A DNA stretch of 64,000 nucleotides from Bdellovibrio sp. qaytius (GCA_004011035.1 CP025734.1:1200001-1264000), one strand, 5' to 3'. Counted from the first letter of the stretch, positions 8,222-16,318 are shown. The notes: a model not told the origin generated them from the letters alone. Program-made: numbers and translations.

Positions 8222-9670
8222 GCTTTGCGGGTAGTCTTTGATTTTTGGGTCGGCTGAGATCGCGCGTTTTAAGGCTGTCTCGGCTTGGCTGTCGTGTTTT
8301 TTTGACTTTAAGAGCATGTAGTTTACGTAGTGGTAATCGGGCGCTGTCATGTCTTCTGGAAGAATATTTAAGAATTCTTTTTCTAATGTGCTTGGCGCGA
8401 TCTGTGTGCCTTTAAAAAGTGATAAACCTAAATGGGCCCAAGCTGAATAGAGCTGTAAGCAGCTGACACTAGTGATTGAGTCTTTGTGCTTTTTGACTAA
8501 CGCTAAGGCTTCGCTATAGCGTTGAGCGAGAAGTAAAGACTTAATGGGTCTTACATCGACAGCTTTGGGTTGAGCTGCTTTTTTATCAGGAGCCACTTCG
8601 TTTTTTGAAGCTGTGTTTTTAATATTTCTAAAATTAATTAATAAGTTTAAAACTTTTTTATCAATTTCTAATTTGAATTCATTAGCTAATGTTTCGGGGC
8701 CAAGAAATGATTTTTGCAGTTCTTCATAAATGGCTTCGATGTTGTTTGCATCCTGCTTGGTGATCAAACTTAATTGATACGCTAAATCTAAGCCCGTCTT
8801 ATTCATAATTAGTTTATAAATATGTTTAATCTTTAACTCGTAAGAATCTTCTTCTTGCGAAGGCTGTATGTCGATCCATTTGAGAAGCATTAAAAAGTGA
8901 ATAGCTTTAAAAAGATTTTTATTGTTTTCAAATAAAAGGGCTAGATCGCTGATTCGTTGGCCATCAATGATTTCTAAAAAATTCGCATCGAATAAGCTTA
9001 AGACAGAGTATTTTTGTGCATCTGAATCACGAAAATTTTTAAAGTTAACCGTTACTGTGTAATTATAATACTCGAGGTAATGAGCATTAAGCCAATCAGT
9101 TGAAAATTTACTTAAGATCCAATCGTGAACTAATAAATAAAATTGTTCGATGTTTAATTCAGAAGATTTAACTTTAGTGTCTGAATCTTTAAGGCGAATT
9201 AGAAATTGCTCATCACTGATTAATTTTGATAGACGGGTGCGAGACTGTGTAAGTAATACCGAACCGATTTGTTCTTTGTTGATGATTCCGCGTTGAACTA
9301 AATAAGCCCCGATCGGCATACCTGTTTGTTCTTTTAGAGCCTGTTCAAGCTGTTGTTGCGTGATGAAACGGTGATTAACAAGCATGGTACCAATACGAGT
9401 GTCGGTGTCTGAAAGTTCGATGAATTGAATTTGTCCTTCTTGAAAAACCACAGCATTGATCTGGCCAGATTTTGTTTCAAGTTCAACGCGTCCACTTAAG
9501 CTGTATTTTTGAAATAGAATAATGATCGCTGTAATATCGTAACCGTAGCACGAAGTTAGCTTTTCAAGATCTGCGATTATTTTTTGACCGCTGGTGTGCG
9601 CAGAGAAAAGGTTTTGATAAAACCTTGCCCGAGTGGAATCTAAATCAAAAGATGTTTCTGTAGATGACAT
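8198..9670 (-). CDS. DUF4388 (PatA-like) protein with GspE-N-like domain
   Basis: 490 aa, cytoplasmic. Residues about 25-95 match the DUF4388/PatA-N pattern (GRVELETKSGQINAVVFQEG...). A type II secretion ATPase N-terminal-like region follows, with two internal repeats RIGTMLVNHRFITQQQLEQALKEQ and PIGAYLVQRGIINKEQIGSVLL (about 100-155). The C-terminal ~90 residues look TPR-like (YSEALALVKKH...SCLQLYSAWAHLGLSL) and end in a short KGLFGWF tail. DUF4388 proteins are common in delta-proteobacteria and are linked to regulation or gliding. No catalytic motif is visible. The gene is monocistronic and convergent with the barrel gene. Confidence 0.7.
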   Translation of the reverse strand: MSSTETSFDLDSTRARFYQNLFSAHTSGQKIIADLEKLTSCYGYDITAIIILFQKYSLSGRVELETKSGQINAVVFQEGQIQFIELSDTDTRIGTMLVNHRFITQQQLEQALKEQTGMPIGAYLVQRGIINKEQIGSVLLTQSRTRLSKLISDEQFLIRLKDSDTKVKSSELNIEQFYLLVHDWILSKFSTDWLNAHYLEYYNYTVTVNFKNFRDSDAQKYSVLSLFDANFLEIIDGQRISDLALLFENNKNLFKAIHFLMLLKWIDIQPSQEEDSYELKIKHIYKLIMNKTGLDLAYQLSLITKQDANNIEAIYEELQKSFLGPETLANEFKLEIDKKVLNLLINFRNIKNTASKNEVAPDKKAAQPKAVDVRPIKSLLLAQRYSEALALVKKHKDSITSVSCLQLYSAWAHLGLSLFKGTQIAPSTLEKEFLNILPEDMTAPDYHYVNYMLLKSKKHDSQAETALKRAISADPKIKDYPQSKGLFGWF

Positions 9671-9776
9671 TCCTATTTAAAATTTTAGTCTAATTTCACT
9701 CTGTGAGGTAGTCCTACTAATGGGTCTTAACAATCCCATGGTCTAAAGGCTAGTTTGTCAGAGTTATTTGACCCTA

Positions 9777-9794
9777 TGTAGCTTGCAAGCTACA
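9777..9794. promoter_or_regulatory. 18-bp perfect palindrome before an orphan antitoxin (candidate operator)
   Basis: TGTAGCTTGCAAGCTACA is perfectly self-complementary over 18 bp and ends 8 bp before the ATG of the HTH antitoxin gene. Antitoxins of this type usually repress their own promoter through palindromes. The position, overlapping where a ribosome binding site would be, fits an autoregulatory operator. Confidence 0.55.
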
Positions 9795-9802
9795 AATTAA
9801 AT

Positions 9803-10099
9803 ATGTCAAAAGCGCAAATGTACAAACAGGCCATCATCAAAGAAACTTTAAAGCGTAATCCGCATTCTGAAATCGTCTATTTACAAAGTGCGATCGACGA
9901 ATCACAAAATGCAGATGAAATATTGTTAGCGATGCGTACGGTGGCCTCGGCTCGCGGTTTTAAAAAATTTGCTGAAGAAGCCGATTTAAATCGTGAGAAT
10001 CTGTACAGAGTCTTATCTGAGAACGGAAATCCACGCCTTGATACTTTTTTAAAACTTATTGATCTTATGGGTTTTAAATTAAGTCTTAAACCAAAATAA
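9803..10099 (+). CDS. Orphan addiction-module antidote protein (HI1420/HigA-like HTH)
   Basis: 98 aa. The C-terminal two thirds follow the HI1420-type antidote pattern: an LLAMRTVASARG helix, FAEEADLNRENLYRVLSENGNPRLDTF as the helix-turn-helix, then FLKLIDLMGFKLSLKP. In known systems this protein is co-transcribed with a small RelE/HigB-fold toxin. Here neither the 132 bp upstream nor the 147 bp downstream encodes one, and the neighbours are unrelated. The gene may therefore be a solitary regulator or a relic. An 18-bp palindrome directly upstream suggests it still binds its own promoter. No clear Shine-Dalgarno sequence is present. Confidence 0.8.
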   Translation: MSKAQMYKQAIIKETLKRNPHSEIVYLQSAIDESQNADEILLAMRTVASARGFKKFAEEADLNRENLYRVLSENGNPRLDTFLKLIDLMGFKLSLKPK

Positions 10100-10246
10100 A
10101 TTTGTTTGTTATAAGCTACAGAACATCACCAATAAGCCTCAGTGTTGGGAATAGCGCCTCGTCATCGTGTTCTAGCTAATCTTTAAATGGTTTCGTTCGA
10201 GCGCATGATTATTGCTGATTTACTTCTGGTAACACGGAGGTGAATT

Positions 10247-10666
10247 ATGAATGCAAAGAATTTTGCTCTCGTCGGTGGTATAGTGATGCTTGTTCTGGGC
10301 GCCTTATCATTGATTCCAGCCTTTACAGGAATGTCTTTTGGATTACCGATTTTAAGAATAGAAACCAGCTACGGACTTTTTCTAGGAGTCTTTGCTTTAA
10401 ATATTGTGAATAAAGCTCTCTTAATTGGGTTAGGTCTGTGGGGTATCGCTGCAGCCAGCGATCCAGCTTTAAGTTTACCACGTTCAATTACATTTTCACG
10501 CACGGTGTGTTGGTTAACAGCTGTGTTTGCTGTATTAGGATTGTTTCCACAAACAAATACGTTGTTTGGCTTTGCACCACTGTTTGGTGCGGGCATTTGG
10601 TTACACTCGGTGATGGCGCTGACGAGCGGCCTGTTTGGTTATAGTGTGGTAAGACGCACAGTCTAA
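10247..10666 (+). CDS. DUF4383-like four-helix membrane protein
   Basis: 139 aa with four predicted membrane helices (about residues 7-28, 44-70, 86-103 and 112-132). The phrase YGLFLGVFALNIVNKALLIG and the overall length agree with the DUF4383 family of small integral membrane proteins, whose function is unknown. GGAGG eight bases upstream gives a strong ribosome binding site. Its stop overlaps the start of the cardiolipin synthase-like gene (TAATG), so the two are translationally coupled, which hints at a membrane-lipid context. Confidence 0.75.
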   Translation: MNAKNFALVGGIVMLVLGALSLIPAFTGMSFGLPILRIETSYGLFLGVFALNIVNKALLIGLGLWGIAAASDPALSLPRSITFSRTVCWLTAVFAVLGLFPQTNTLFGFAPLFGAGIWLHSVMALTSGLFGYSVVRRTV

Positions 10667-11826
10667 TGTCGTTACAAACAATATCGTCATTACAAACTTG
10701 GAGTGACGTTAAGTTTTATTTTTCAGGTGATGGATACTTTCAATCGGTTTTTGAACGTATTCAATTAGCCGTTCGAGAAATTCGCATTGAAATGTATATG
10801 TTCAACTTTGATGAACTTGGTCGTGCTGTGCTTGAACACTTAAAGCAAGCTAGGCTTCGTGGTGTTGACGTTTATTTACTTGTTGATGGCATTGGTTCAA
10901 TTGGATTTCTGGCCGATCTAGATGACTACTGTAGAAAAAATAATATTCATTTCAAAATATATCATCCGCTGCCGATAAAATTACGGTTCTTGCAGAGATT
11001 CTCGTTTAAAGCCCTGACCTGGAAAAACATTCGCTGGTTCTTTATCATGTTTCGCAAAATAAATAATCGTGATCATCGCAAGGTTATTTTAATCGATAAA
11101 AAAATTGCTTTTGTCGGAAGCCAAAATATCACGAAAGTTCACAGCGAAACTTTATCACAAGAAAAAGCCTGGCGTGATACGGGCGTTGAAGTTCAAGGCC
11201 CACCGGTTGAACAATTGGTCAGTTCAAATGACTTTGCTTGGAATAAGGCCAAAAAAGACGGACTGGTTTATTCATGGAAACTTCATGACCACGTTTTGCA
11301 TTTAAGTGCGCGTCGTAAACATCGGCTATCGCGTGTGCGCCATCTTATACAGTCGATCAAGTTAGCCAAGCGTAGAGTTTTAATTACAACAGCTTACTTT
11401 TTACCGAATAGAAGAATTGTCAGGGCCCTAAGCCAGGCGGCTAAACATGGGGTAGAGGTTAGTCTTTGTTTGCCTGCAAAAAGTGATATGCCATTTATGA
11501 AGTGGACGTCATGGCTTTTGTACGACCGTTTGTTAAAAGCCGGAGTTCAGATCTACGAATACCAAGACCGAATTTTGCATGCAAAATCATTGATCATCGA
11601 TGATTGGGGAACAGTAGGAACTTATAATTTTAATCATCGAAGTTTAATTCATGATTTAGAAGTTGAAGTCGTGATCAATCAACCACAGTGGATTGAAAAA
11701 CTTGAAAAGCAGTGGTGGCTTGATCTTAAAAAATCAAAACTGATTAAGCCTGACGGCAAAGGGTATTCAAATATTTTTTTGCGCTTAATTGCTAACGTAT
11801 TTTACTGGTTTAGGTATTGGTTATGA
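10666..11826 (+). CDS. Cardiolipin synthase/phospholipase D family protein (ClsB-like)
   Basis: 386 aa with two HKD catalytic motifs: NRDHRKVILIDKKIAFVGSQN (about residues 136-155) and ILHAKSLIIDDWGTVGTYN (about 305-323). The length and absence of an N-terminal membrane region match ClsB (YbhO) rather than ClsA. Members condense phosphatidylglycerol or other phosphatidyl donors to cardiolipin-type lipids at the inner membrane. It is coupled on both sides: TAATG with the DUF4383 gene and ATGA with the endonuclease/exonuclease/phosphatase-family gene. In Escherichia coli, clsB likewise neighbours an EEP-family gene (ybhP), which supports the assignment. The exact lipid product is not determined by sequence. 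Confidence 0.85.
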   Translation: MSLQTISSLQTWSDVKFYFSGDGYFQSVFERIQLAVREIRIEMYMFNFDELGRAVLEHLKQARLRGVDVYLLVDGIGSIGFLADLDDYCRKNNIHFKIYHPLPIKLRFLQRFSFKALTWKNIRWFFIMFRKINNRDHRKVILIDKKIAFVGSQNITKVHSETLSQEKAWRDTGVEVQGPPVEQLVSSNDFAWNKAKKDGLVYSWKLHDHVLHLSARRKHRLSRVRHLIQSIKLAKRRVLITTAYFLPNRRIVRALSQAAKHGVEVSLCLPAKSDMPFMKWTSWLLYDRLLKAGVQIYEYQDRILHAKSLIIDDWGTVGTYNFNHRSLIHDLEVEVVINQPQWIEKLEKQWWLDLKKSKLIKPDGKGYSNIFLRLIANVFYWFRYWL

Positions 11827-12560
11827 AATTAAAAGTGATGACATACAATATTCATAAGGGTTTTTCGACAGGTGGAATGAAATATATTCTGCGCACAATA
11901 AAAGAGGCCTTAAGTACTACAGCTGCTGATATAGTGCTTTTGCAAGAAGTCGTAGGGCAGCATCACGACCATGATAATAAAGATTGGCCTACAGAAAGCC
12001 AGTTTGAATTTTTAGCTGATCAACTATGGTCACACTATTCTTATGCGAAGAATGCTATTTTTTCGAAGTTTCATTATGGCAATGCGATTTTAAGCCGTTA
12101 TCCTATACTGCAAGAAAAGCACACGGTGATTTCGACAAATCGTTTTGAACAGCGCGGTCTTTTGCATTGTGAAGTTGAAATACCAGAGATAAATCAAAAA
12201 ATTCATCTTTACAATGTGCATTTAGATTTATTAAAGCGCGGGCGCAGGCTTCAGTTTAAAAAAATTGTTTCGCAGATTCAATCTGACGTGAAAGAAAAAG
12301 AACGTTTTATTATGGGTGGTGATTTTAACGATTGGACTGGAGAATTAAATCAAATGTTTATTCAGCAAATGGGCCTTGAAGAAGCACATACTAAGTTTCA
12401 TAATCGTCCGGCCAAGTCATTTCCAAGTTTTTTTCCGATGTTAACTTTAGATCGCGTGTATTCGCGTAATATGAATATATTAAACTGCAAACCCCTGATC
12501 GGAAAACCTTGGCATAAGTTATCCGATCATATTCCATTAATGGTTGAATACGCCTTATAG
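11823..12560 (+). CDS. Endonuclease/exonuclease/phosphatase (EEP) family protein, YbhP-like
   Basis: 245 aa from the ATG at 11823, which overlaps the upstream stop (ATGA); a TTG two codons earlier is less likely. Family landmarks are in order: MTYNIHKG (Asn ligand), DIVLLQEVVG (catalytic Glu), NVHLDLLKRGRRLQ (His), MGGDFNDW (Asp/Asn), LDRVYSRN and LSDHIPLMVEY (terminal Asp-His). No signal peptide is visible. EEP enzymes hydrolyse phosphodiesters in nucleic acids or phosphoinositides/phospholipids. Coupling to a cardiolipin synthase-like gene points to a lipid or glycerophosphodiester substrate, but this is inference. Confidence 0.8.
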   Translation: MKLKVMTYNIHKGFSTGGMKYILRTIKEALSTTAADIVLLQEVVGQHHDHDNKDWPTESQFEFLADQLWSHYSYAKNAIFSKFHYGNAILSRYPILQEKHTVISTNRFEQRGLLHCEVEIPEINQKIHLYNVHLDLLKRGRRLQFKKIVSQIQSDVKEKERFIMGGDFNDWTGELNQMFIQQMGLEEAHTKFHNRPAKSFPSFFPMLTLDRVYSRNMNILNCKPLIGKPWHKLSDHIPLMVEYAL

Positions 12561-12562
12561 AT

Positions 12563-12940
12563 TTATGAGACAACTCTTTCGCTGACGGTTTGTTTGAAAA
12601 AGTTATCAACATATTCAATTAAATGAAAAATTTCTGATTTTGAGAAGCATTTAACAACAGGACCACCGACTACTGTGGCTTTAATTTCTTGAGAACCCGA
12701 AAAGAAAATAAATGGCACGTCAACTTGCTGATTTTTTAGAAAATCAACAATCACTTGGCCATTTCCATTGTCCATTTGATAGTCAGAAATAATTAATGAA
12801 AACTTATCATGGCTCGATATAGTGGCAATTGCTTCCGAGCCAGAACACGCTTCGACAACGGTAAATTTGTGCTTCGTTTGAAAAACATTTGCTAATGCAA
12901 ATCTAATTTCGTTGTCATCATCTACGAGTAATATTCTCAT
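12563..12940 (-). CDS. Single-domain response regulator
   Basis: 125 aa from the ATG at 12940. A GAGAGG ribosome binding site lies four bases upstream and MRILLVDDDNE is a canonical REC start, so the upstream TTG extension is rejected. Acidic pocket DDD, phospho-acceptor Asp in SLIISDYQMDNGNG, Thr/Ser switch in FIFFSGSQE and Lys in VKCFSKSEIF are present. There is no output domain, so it probably acts by protein-protein contact or as a phosphate shuttle. It is convergent with the EEP gene by 2 bp. Its cognate kinase cannot be assigned. Confidence 0.85.
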   Translation of the reverse strand: MRILLVDDDNEIRFALANVFQTKHKFTVVEACSGSEAIATISSHDKFSLIISDYQMDNGNGQVIVDFLKNQQVDVPFIFFSGSQEIKATVVGGPVVKCFSKSEIFHLIEYVDNFFKQTVSERVVS

Positions 12941-13068
12941 AAAACCTCTCATACATCTGATATTAAGAATACCTAACAAGGTTTTGGTTATCCAATGGAG
13001 TTATCTACACATATGTAGTTCGCTTAACATGAATGAGGCATTCTGACTCGTTTTCGGGACTATCGTGC

Positions 13069-13084
13069 TGGCACTGTGGTTGCT
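13069..13084 (+). promoter_or_regulatory. Sigma-54 promoter candidate
   Basis: TGGCACTGTGGTTGCT matches the -24/-12 consensus TGGCACG-N4-TTGCW except for T in place of the final G of the first element, with exact spacing (GG at 13070-13071, GC at 13082-13083). Transcription would start near 13094-13096. It precedes the REC-8TM-PAS gene, so a start codon upstream of this site is unlikely. Confidence 0.55.
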
Positions 13085-13097
13085 TTATTGGACGAAT

Positions 13098-14930
13098 GTG
13101 GAGACTGAACCAAACTTAGACACCTTAAGAAAAAAGTTCGACAAGAACATCCCACATTCGGCAGCAGGCGTGGATAAGTCTTCTGTTAAAGTGTTTCTTG
13201 TTGAAGATGAGCCCACCACAATTATTTTAACTGAGGCCATGCTGAATCAGTTGGGGTATTCACCTGTTGGTGTGGCCACTAGTTATGAAACAGCCATGGC
13301 CGCTCTTAAAGTGACTCCTGTTGATATTGTCTTAGTTGATTTAGTTTTAAGTGGCAGTAAAACGGGTTTTGATGTGATTAAAGAATTAAACCGGTTAAAC
13401 ATACCTTGCGTGTTAATTACTGGCACTGTTGATGAAACAACTTTAAATAAATTAGTCGATCTTGATGTCTATGGATTTTTACCAAAACCCTATGATCAGT
13501 TAGCGCTGGCCACAACTATTCAATTGGCCTTAAAAAAATTTACGCGGCTGCAAGATCGTATTTTTGAAGAAGCTGATGCGATTAAAAGCCGTCTGCTGGC
13601 GACTCAAGCTTTAGAATCTGAATTTGGAATTTCTGAAAAGTTACATTTAATTAAAAAAGGTTCTACTAAAACAACCACAAATAAAAAAATAGAAACATTT
13701 TCTTATCACAATGCAGTTCGCTGGACGGTCGTTGTGAGTTTGTTTTTAGTCACAATGGCCATTGTCGGATATATTTTTAATATTCCATTTTTGTTAATGT
13801 ATTCGGCTCATGCTTCAAGCATGAAAATTAACACGTGTCTTTGTATTTTATTGTTATGCTTTTCACTAAGTATTGAAAATTCATTTCGCGCTAGCGTTAA
13901 ATGGAAAACCGCTTCATTTTTTTCTATCTGCTTGGTTTTAACAATCGTAATACTTACAGCCTTAGAGTATGTTTTCACGGTTGATTTTGGTATTGATGAA
14001 TTGTTCGTGAATGACAACTTTGTAAATGAATTTAATTTGCCGGGCCGTATGGCGATACCCACAACCATAAGTATATTCGCATTATCAACAGCCCTTTTAT
14101 TTAATCGATTTAAAAACTACAAATACAGTGCGCGCGTATCAGAAGTACTCGCAGTAGGTTCGTTTTTTTTAGCTATGGTGGGTGCTTTTGGGCATATATT
14201 CAATCAGATTGAATTTAATCGCGTGATTCCTTATCTGGCGCAATCAAGAGTTACATTAGCTATAGTTACATTTTTAAGTTTAGGTGTGTTGTTTTTAAAT
14301 CCGAAAAAAGGAATCATGTCGATTTTTTCAAGCTCAAGAGTGAGTGCTAAAGTCGGTCGTAAAATGTTATATTGGCTGAATTCGTCGATGGTCTTAATCA
14401 GCTTGGCAATATACTATCTTGTGCCCCAAAGATTTGAAAATTTAGAAGTTATTTTCACCTTAATAACAACAATGACAACTTTAACGGTCGTGATTTTGTG
14501 GGCCACGCGTAAGCAGATAAAAAATGAAATTCAAATTGAACAAACGATTAAACTTTTAGAAAACCGAGAACGAGAGCTTGAATTTGTTTTAAAACGTGTT
14601 CCTCATCCGGTCGCCGTGTTAGATAAAGATATGAGGTATGTTCTATCAAGTCGGCAATGGATAGAAGATTTTGACTTAAAAGAGCAAAGCAGTATTGGTC
14701 GGTCGATTTATGAAACTTTTCCGCTTTTACCTGATCGAGTTTTAATATTATTTCAGCGGGCTATGGGCGGTGAAATAGTTAAATTATCAGATGAGGTCAG
14801 TGATTTTTCAGGAAATAAATTAGTTATTCGTGGTGAAATTAGGCCGTGGTTTGATATTGCCGATCAAATTGCGGGGATCATTGTTTTTTTTGAAAGTGTT
14901 AATTTTTTAAATCAGAGTCCAGTTCAATAA
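13098..14930 (+). CDS. REC - eight-TM - PAS membrane protein
   Basis: About 610 aa from GTG 13098 (TTGGACGA just upstream); GTG 13170 is an alternative. A GTG at 13065 lies before the sigma-54 site and would add a hydrophobic leader, so it is rejected. An N-terminal receiver domain (about 30-150 from 13098) has VFLVEDEPTT, the phospho-acceptor in DIVLVDLVLSG, VLITGT and FLPKPYD. Eight membrane helices follow (about 205-485, for example VVVSLFLVTMAIVGYIF and LVILSLAIYYLV-like segments). A short coiled coil and a PAS domain (about 500-605, VPHPVAVLDKDMRYVLSS) end the protein. No kinase, cyclase or DNA-binding output is present. An order with the receiver before the membrane domain is unusual. 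The 3' end overlaps the convergent 7TM gene by 32 bp. Confidence 0.75.
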   Translation: METEPNLDTLRKKFDKNIPHSAAGVDKSSVKVFLVEDEPTTIILTEAMLNQLGYSPVGVATSYETAMAALKVTPVDIVLVDLVLSGSKTGFDVIKELNRLNIPCVLITGTVDETTLNKLVDLDVYGFLPKPYDQLALATTIQLALKKFTRLQDRIFEEADAIKSRLLATQALESEFGISEKLHLIKKGSTKTTTNKKIETFSYHNAVRWTVVVSLFLVTMAIVGYIFNIPFLLMYSAHASSMKINTCLCILLLCFSLSIENSFRASVKWKTASFFSICLVLTIVILTALEYVFTVDFGIDELFVNDNFVNEFNLPGRMAIPTTISIFALSTALLFNRFKNYKYSARVSEVLAVGSFFLAMVGAFGHIFNQIEFNRVIPYLAQSRVTLAIVTFLSLGVLFLNPKKGIMSIFSSSRVSAKVGRKMLYWLNSSMVLISLAIYYLVPQRFENLEVIFTLITTMTTLTVVILWATRKQIKNEIQIEQTIKLLENRERELEFVLKRVPHPVAVLDKDMRYVLSSRQWIEDFDLKEQSSIGRSIYETFPLLPDRVLILFQRAMGGEIVKLSDEVSDFSGNKLVIRGEIRPWFDIADQIAGIIVFFESVNFLNQSPVQ

Positions 14931-15843
14931 AACTTTCAGTTTGGTTCCAATCAACACTGCTCTCGTATTTTGCCAGGGCTGCATCTACACGACGTAAAGT
15001 TTGTAATGAGTTTTCAATTTTTTGTAAGGCCATGTTTTCGTCGGGGTGTCTTTGACGTAACAGTTGAACCGAAAGATCTATTGTCTGAAAGGGCGTGTTT
15101 ACTAAATCGCGTAATTGAATAAATGCCCGAGCCATATTGCGCAAAGAGGATTTTTCGGCGCGATCAAGATATTCGCGACCTAATTCAAGGGCACCAATAA
15201 GGCTTAAAACTGAAAAAGCTGTAATTGTAACGATTAAAATATAATTCACGAATTCGTTTAAAAAATCTGAAGAAATTATTCCTGTACGAATGAGCGGGTA
15301 AACCGATAGCCCCATAACACCAATGCCACATCCTAAACGCAACATTAGCATTGATCGTCGCGCAGATTTAAAACGAATACATAAGATGAGTGTCGTGATG
15401 TAAAATACAATATTTGATAGCGAGGCTAAGCGAAATAAAATCACATGCGGATAAATTATTCCGGCTAGGCGAACAGACATAGCCGTAACGATTACGGCTT
15501 TATAAAATCGCTCAGTAATAAATTTAAAACTTGGAAAAGGCTGAAACGAAGACGTGAATAAACGATAAAAACAATAGACAATTAGCCCTCCAGAAAAATG
15601 CGCCAACCTTTTTAAAAGGGGATTATCTTTGAAGACTAAAAATTGGGTGGGCATTTGATCATACATCAACATCATAAACTGAAAAGCAATAATAGCTAAT
15701 CCAAGATTTAATAACGACTGATGTTTAAATTTAACATAAAATGAAAAACATAAAACACATGATACGATGCAAATAGCTAAGCTAAAGCCTAAAAGTACGC
15801 TCGATTGCGTTGTTGTTAAAAGAGAACCTAAAAGTGAATTCAT
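14899..15843 (-). CDS. Seven-TM protein with a degenerate histidine-kinase dimerisation helix
   Basis: 314 aa. About seven membrane helices occupy residues 12-225. A cytoplasmic helical pair follows (about 235-300: RNMARAFIQLRDLVNTPFQTIDLS...LQKIENSLQTLRRVDAALAKYE). The first helix resembles a HisKA H-box (S-H-E-L-R-x-P-L-x-x-I) in spacing, but Gln stands where the phospho-accepting His should be, and no HATPase domain follows. It may be a signalling-dead sensor or a dimerisation platform for the receiver encoded just upstream, whose stop overlaps its start (ATGA). It overlaps the REC-8TM-PAS gene tail-to-tail. The pseudo-HisKA reading is my inference. Confidence 0.65.
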   Translation of the reverse strand: MNSLLGSLLTTTQSSVLLGFSLAICIVSCVLCFSFYVKFKHQSLLNLGLAIIAFQFMMLMYDQMPTQFLVFKDNPLLKRLAHFSGGLIVYCFYRLFTSSFQPFPSFKFITERFYKAVIVTAMSVRLAGIIYPHVILFRLASLSNIVFYITTLILCIRFKSARRSMLMLRLGCGIGVMGLSVYPLIRTGIISSDFLNEFVNYILIVTITAFSVLSLIGALELGREYLDRAEKSSLRNMARAFIQLRDLVNTPFQTIDLSVQLLRQRHPDENMALQKIENSLQTLRRVDAALAKYESSVDWNQTESFIELDSDLKN

Positions 15844-16214
15844 TTTTTAATCACAGATCTGATCGCATCGCAAAGTGTTGTGGCGTACATGGGTTTGGCC
15901 CAGATTTCAGCGCCGATTTCGCTAGCGGCTTGAACCATCGGGTGCGCTTTGGCATGGCCTGTAAGAAAACAAATTTTACCGGTATAGCCTTGATCTTTGA
16001 GCCAATGAAATACGTCAACGCCAGTCACTTGGTCAGCGCCAAGGTTGATATCTAAGATGGCCATTTTAGTTTGTAACACCTCAGTGCGATGTGCGACTAA
16101 ATCATCAAAGCGGCCAAAGCTAAGCGCTTCTTCGCCCAGTTCAGACCTGGTGACTTCGGCAAGAACTTCGCGAAGTTCTTCGTTGTCCTCTAAAAATGTG
16201 ATGCTTGCGCCCAT
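15840..16214 (-). CDS. Single-domain response regulator
   Basis: 124 aa. Receiver landmarks: ITFLEDNEELREVL (acidic pair), phospho-acceptor Asp in MAILDINLGADQVTG, Thr switch in CFLTGHAK, and the conserved Lys in EIWAKPMYAT. No output domain. It is the first gene of a two-gene operon, overlapping the downstream 7TM pseudo-kinase-like gene by 4 bp (ATGA). The pair probably forms a signalling unit in which the receiver docks on the dimerisation helices of the membrane protein; the phosphate donor must come from another kinase. Confidence 0.85.
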   Translation of the reverse strand: MGASITFLEDNEELREVLAEVTRSELGEEALSFGRFDDLVAHRTEVLQTKMAILDINLGADQVTGVDVFHWLKDQGYTGKICFLTGHAKAHPMVQAASEIGAEIWAKPMYATTLCDAIRSVIKK

Positions 16215-16268
16215 GGCGTGAGTATGTGATGAAAGGATTTTTCCTGCAACGTTCTTATAGATAAAACA

Positions 16269-16298
16269 TTGATTTGTGTGGCTGCGTAAACATATCCT
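16269..16298 (+). promoter_or_regulatory. Possible sigma-70 promoter
   Basis: TTGATT (16269-16274) and TATCCT (16293-16298) are separated by 18 bp and lie 21 bp before the ATG of the repeat-containing exported protein. GAGGA nearby serves as ribosome binding site. The match to the -10 consensus is imperfect. Confidence 0.35.
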
Positions 16299-16318
16299 AA
16301 GTCTATAGAGGATAATTT

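Noticed and set aside
10185-10206. TGGTTTCGTTCGAGC before the DUF4383 gene as a sigma-54 site
   Set aside because: GG-N10-GC spacing is right but the -12 part is GAGC and the CAC part is missing, which is too weak to claim.
9671-10246. A toxin gene to pair with the orphan antitoxin
   Set aside because: No frame of toxin size with a start and ribosome binding site lies in 9671-9802 or 10100-10246, so the partner is not annotated.
13065-13097. Upstream GTG start of the REC-8TM-PAS gene
   Set aside because: It would place a hydrophobic leader before a cytoplasmic receiver and overlaps the sigma-54 promoter, so a later start is preferred.
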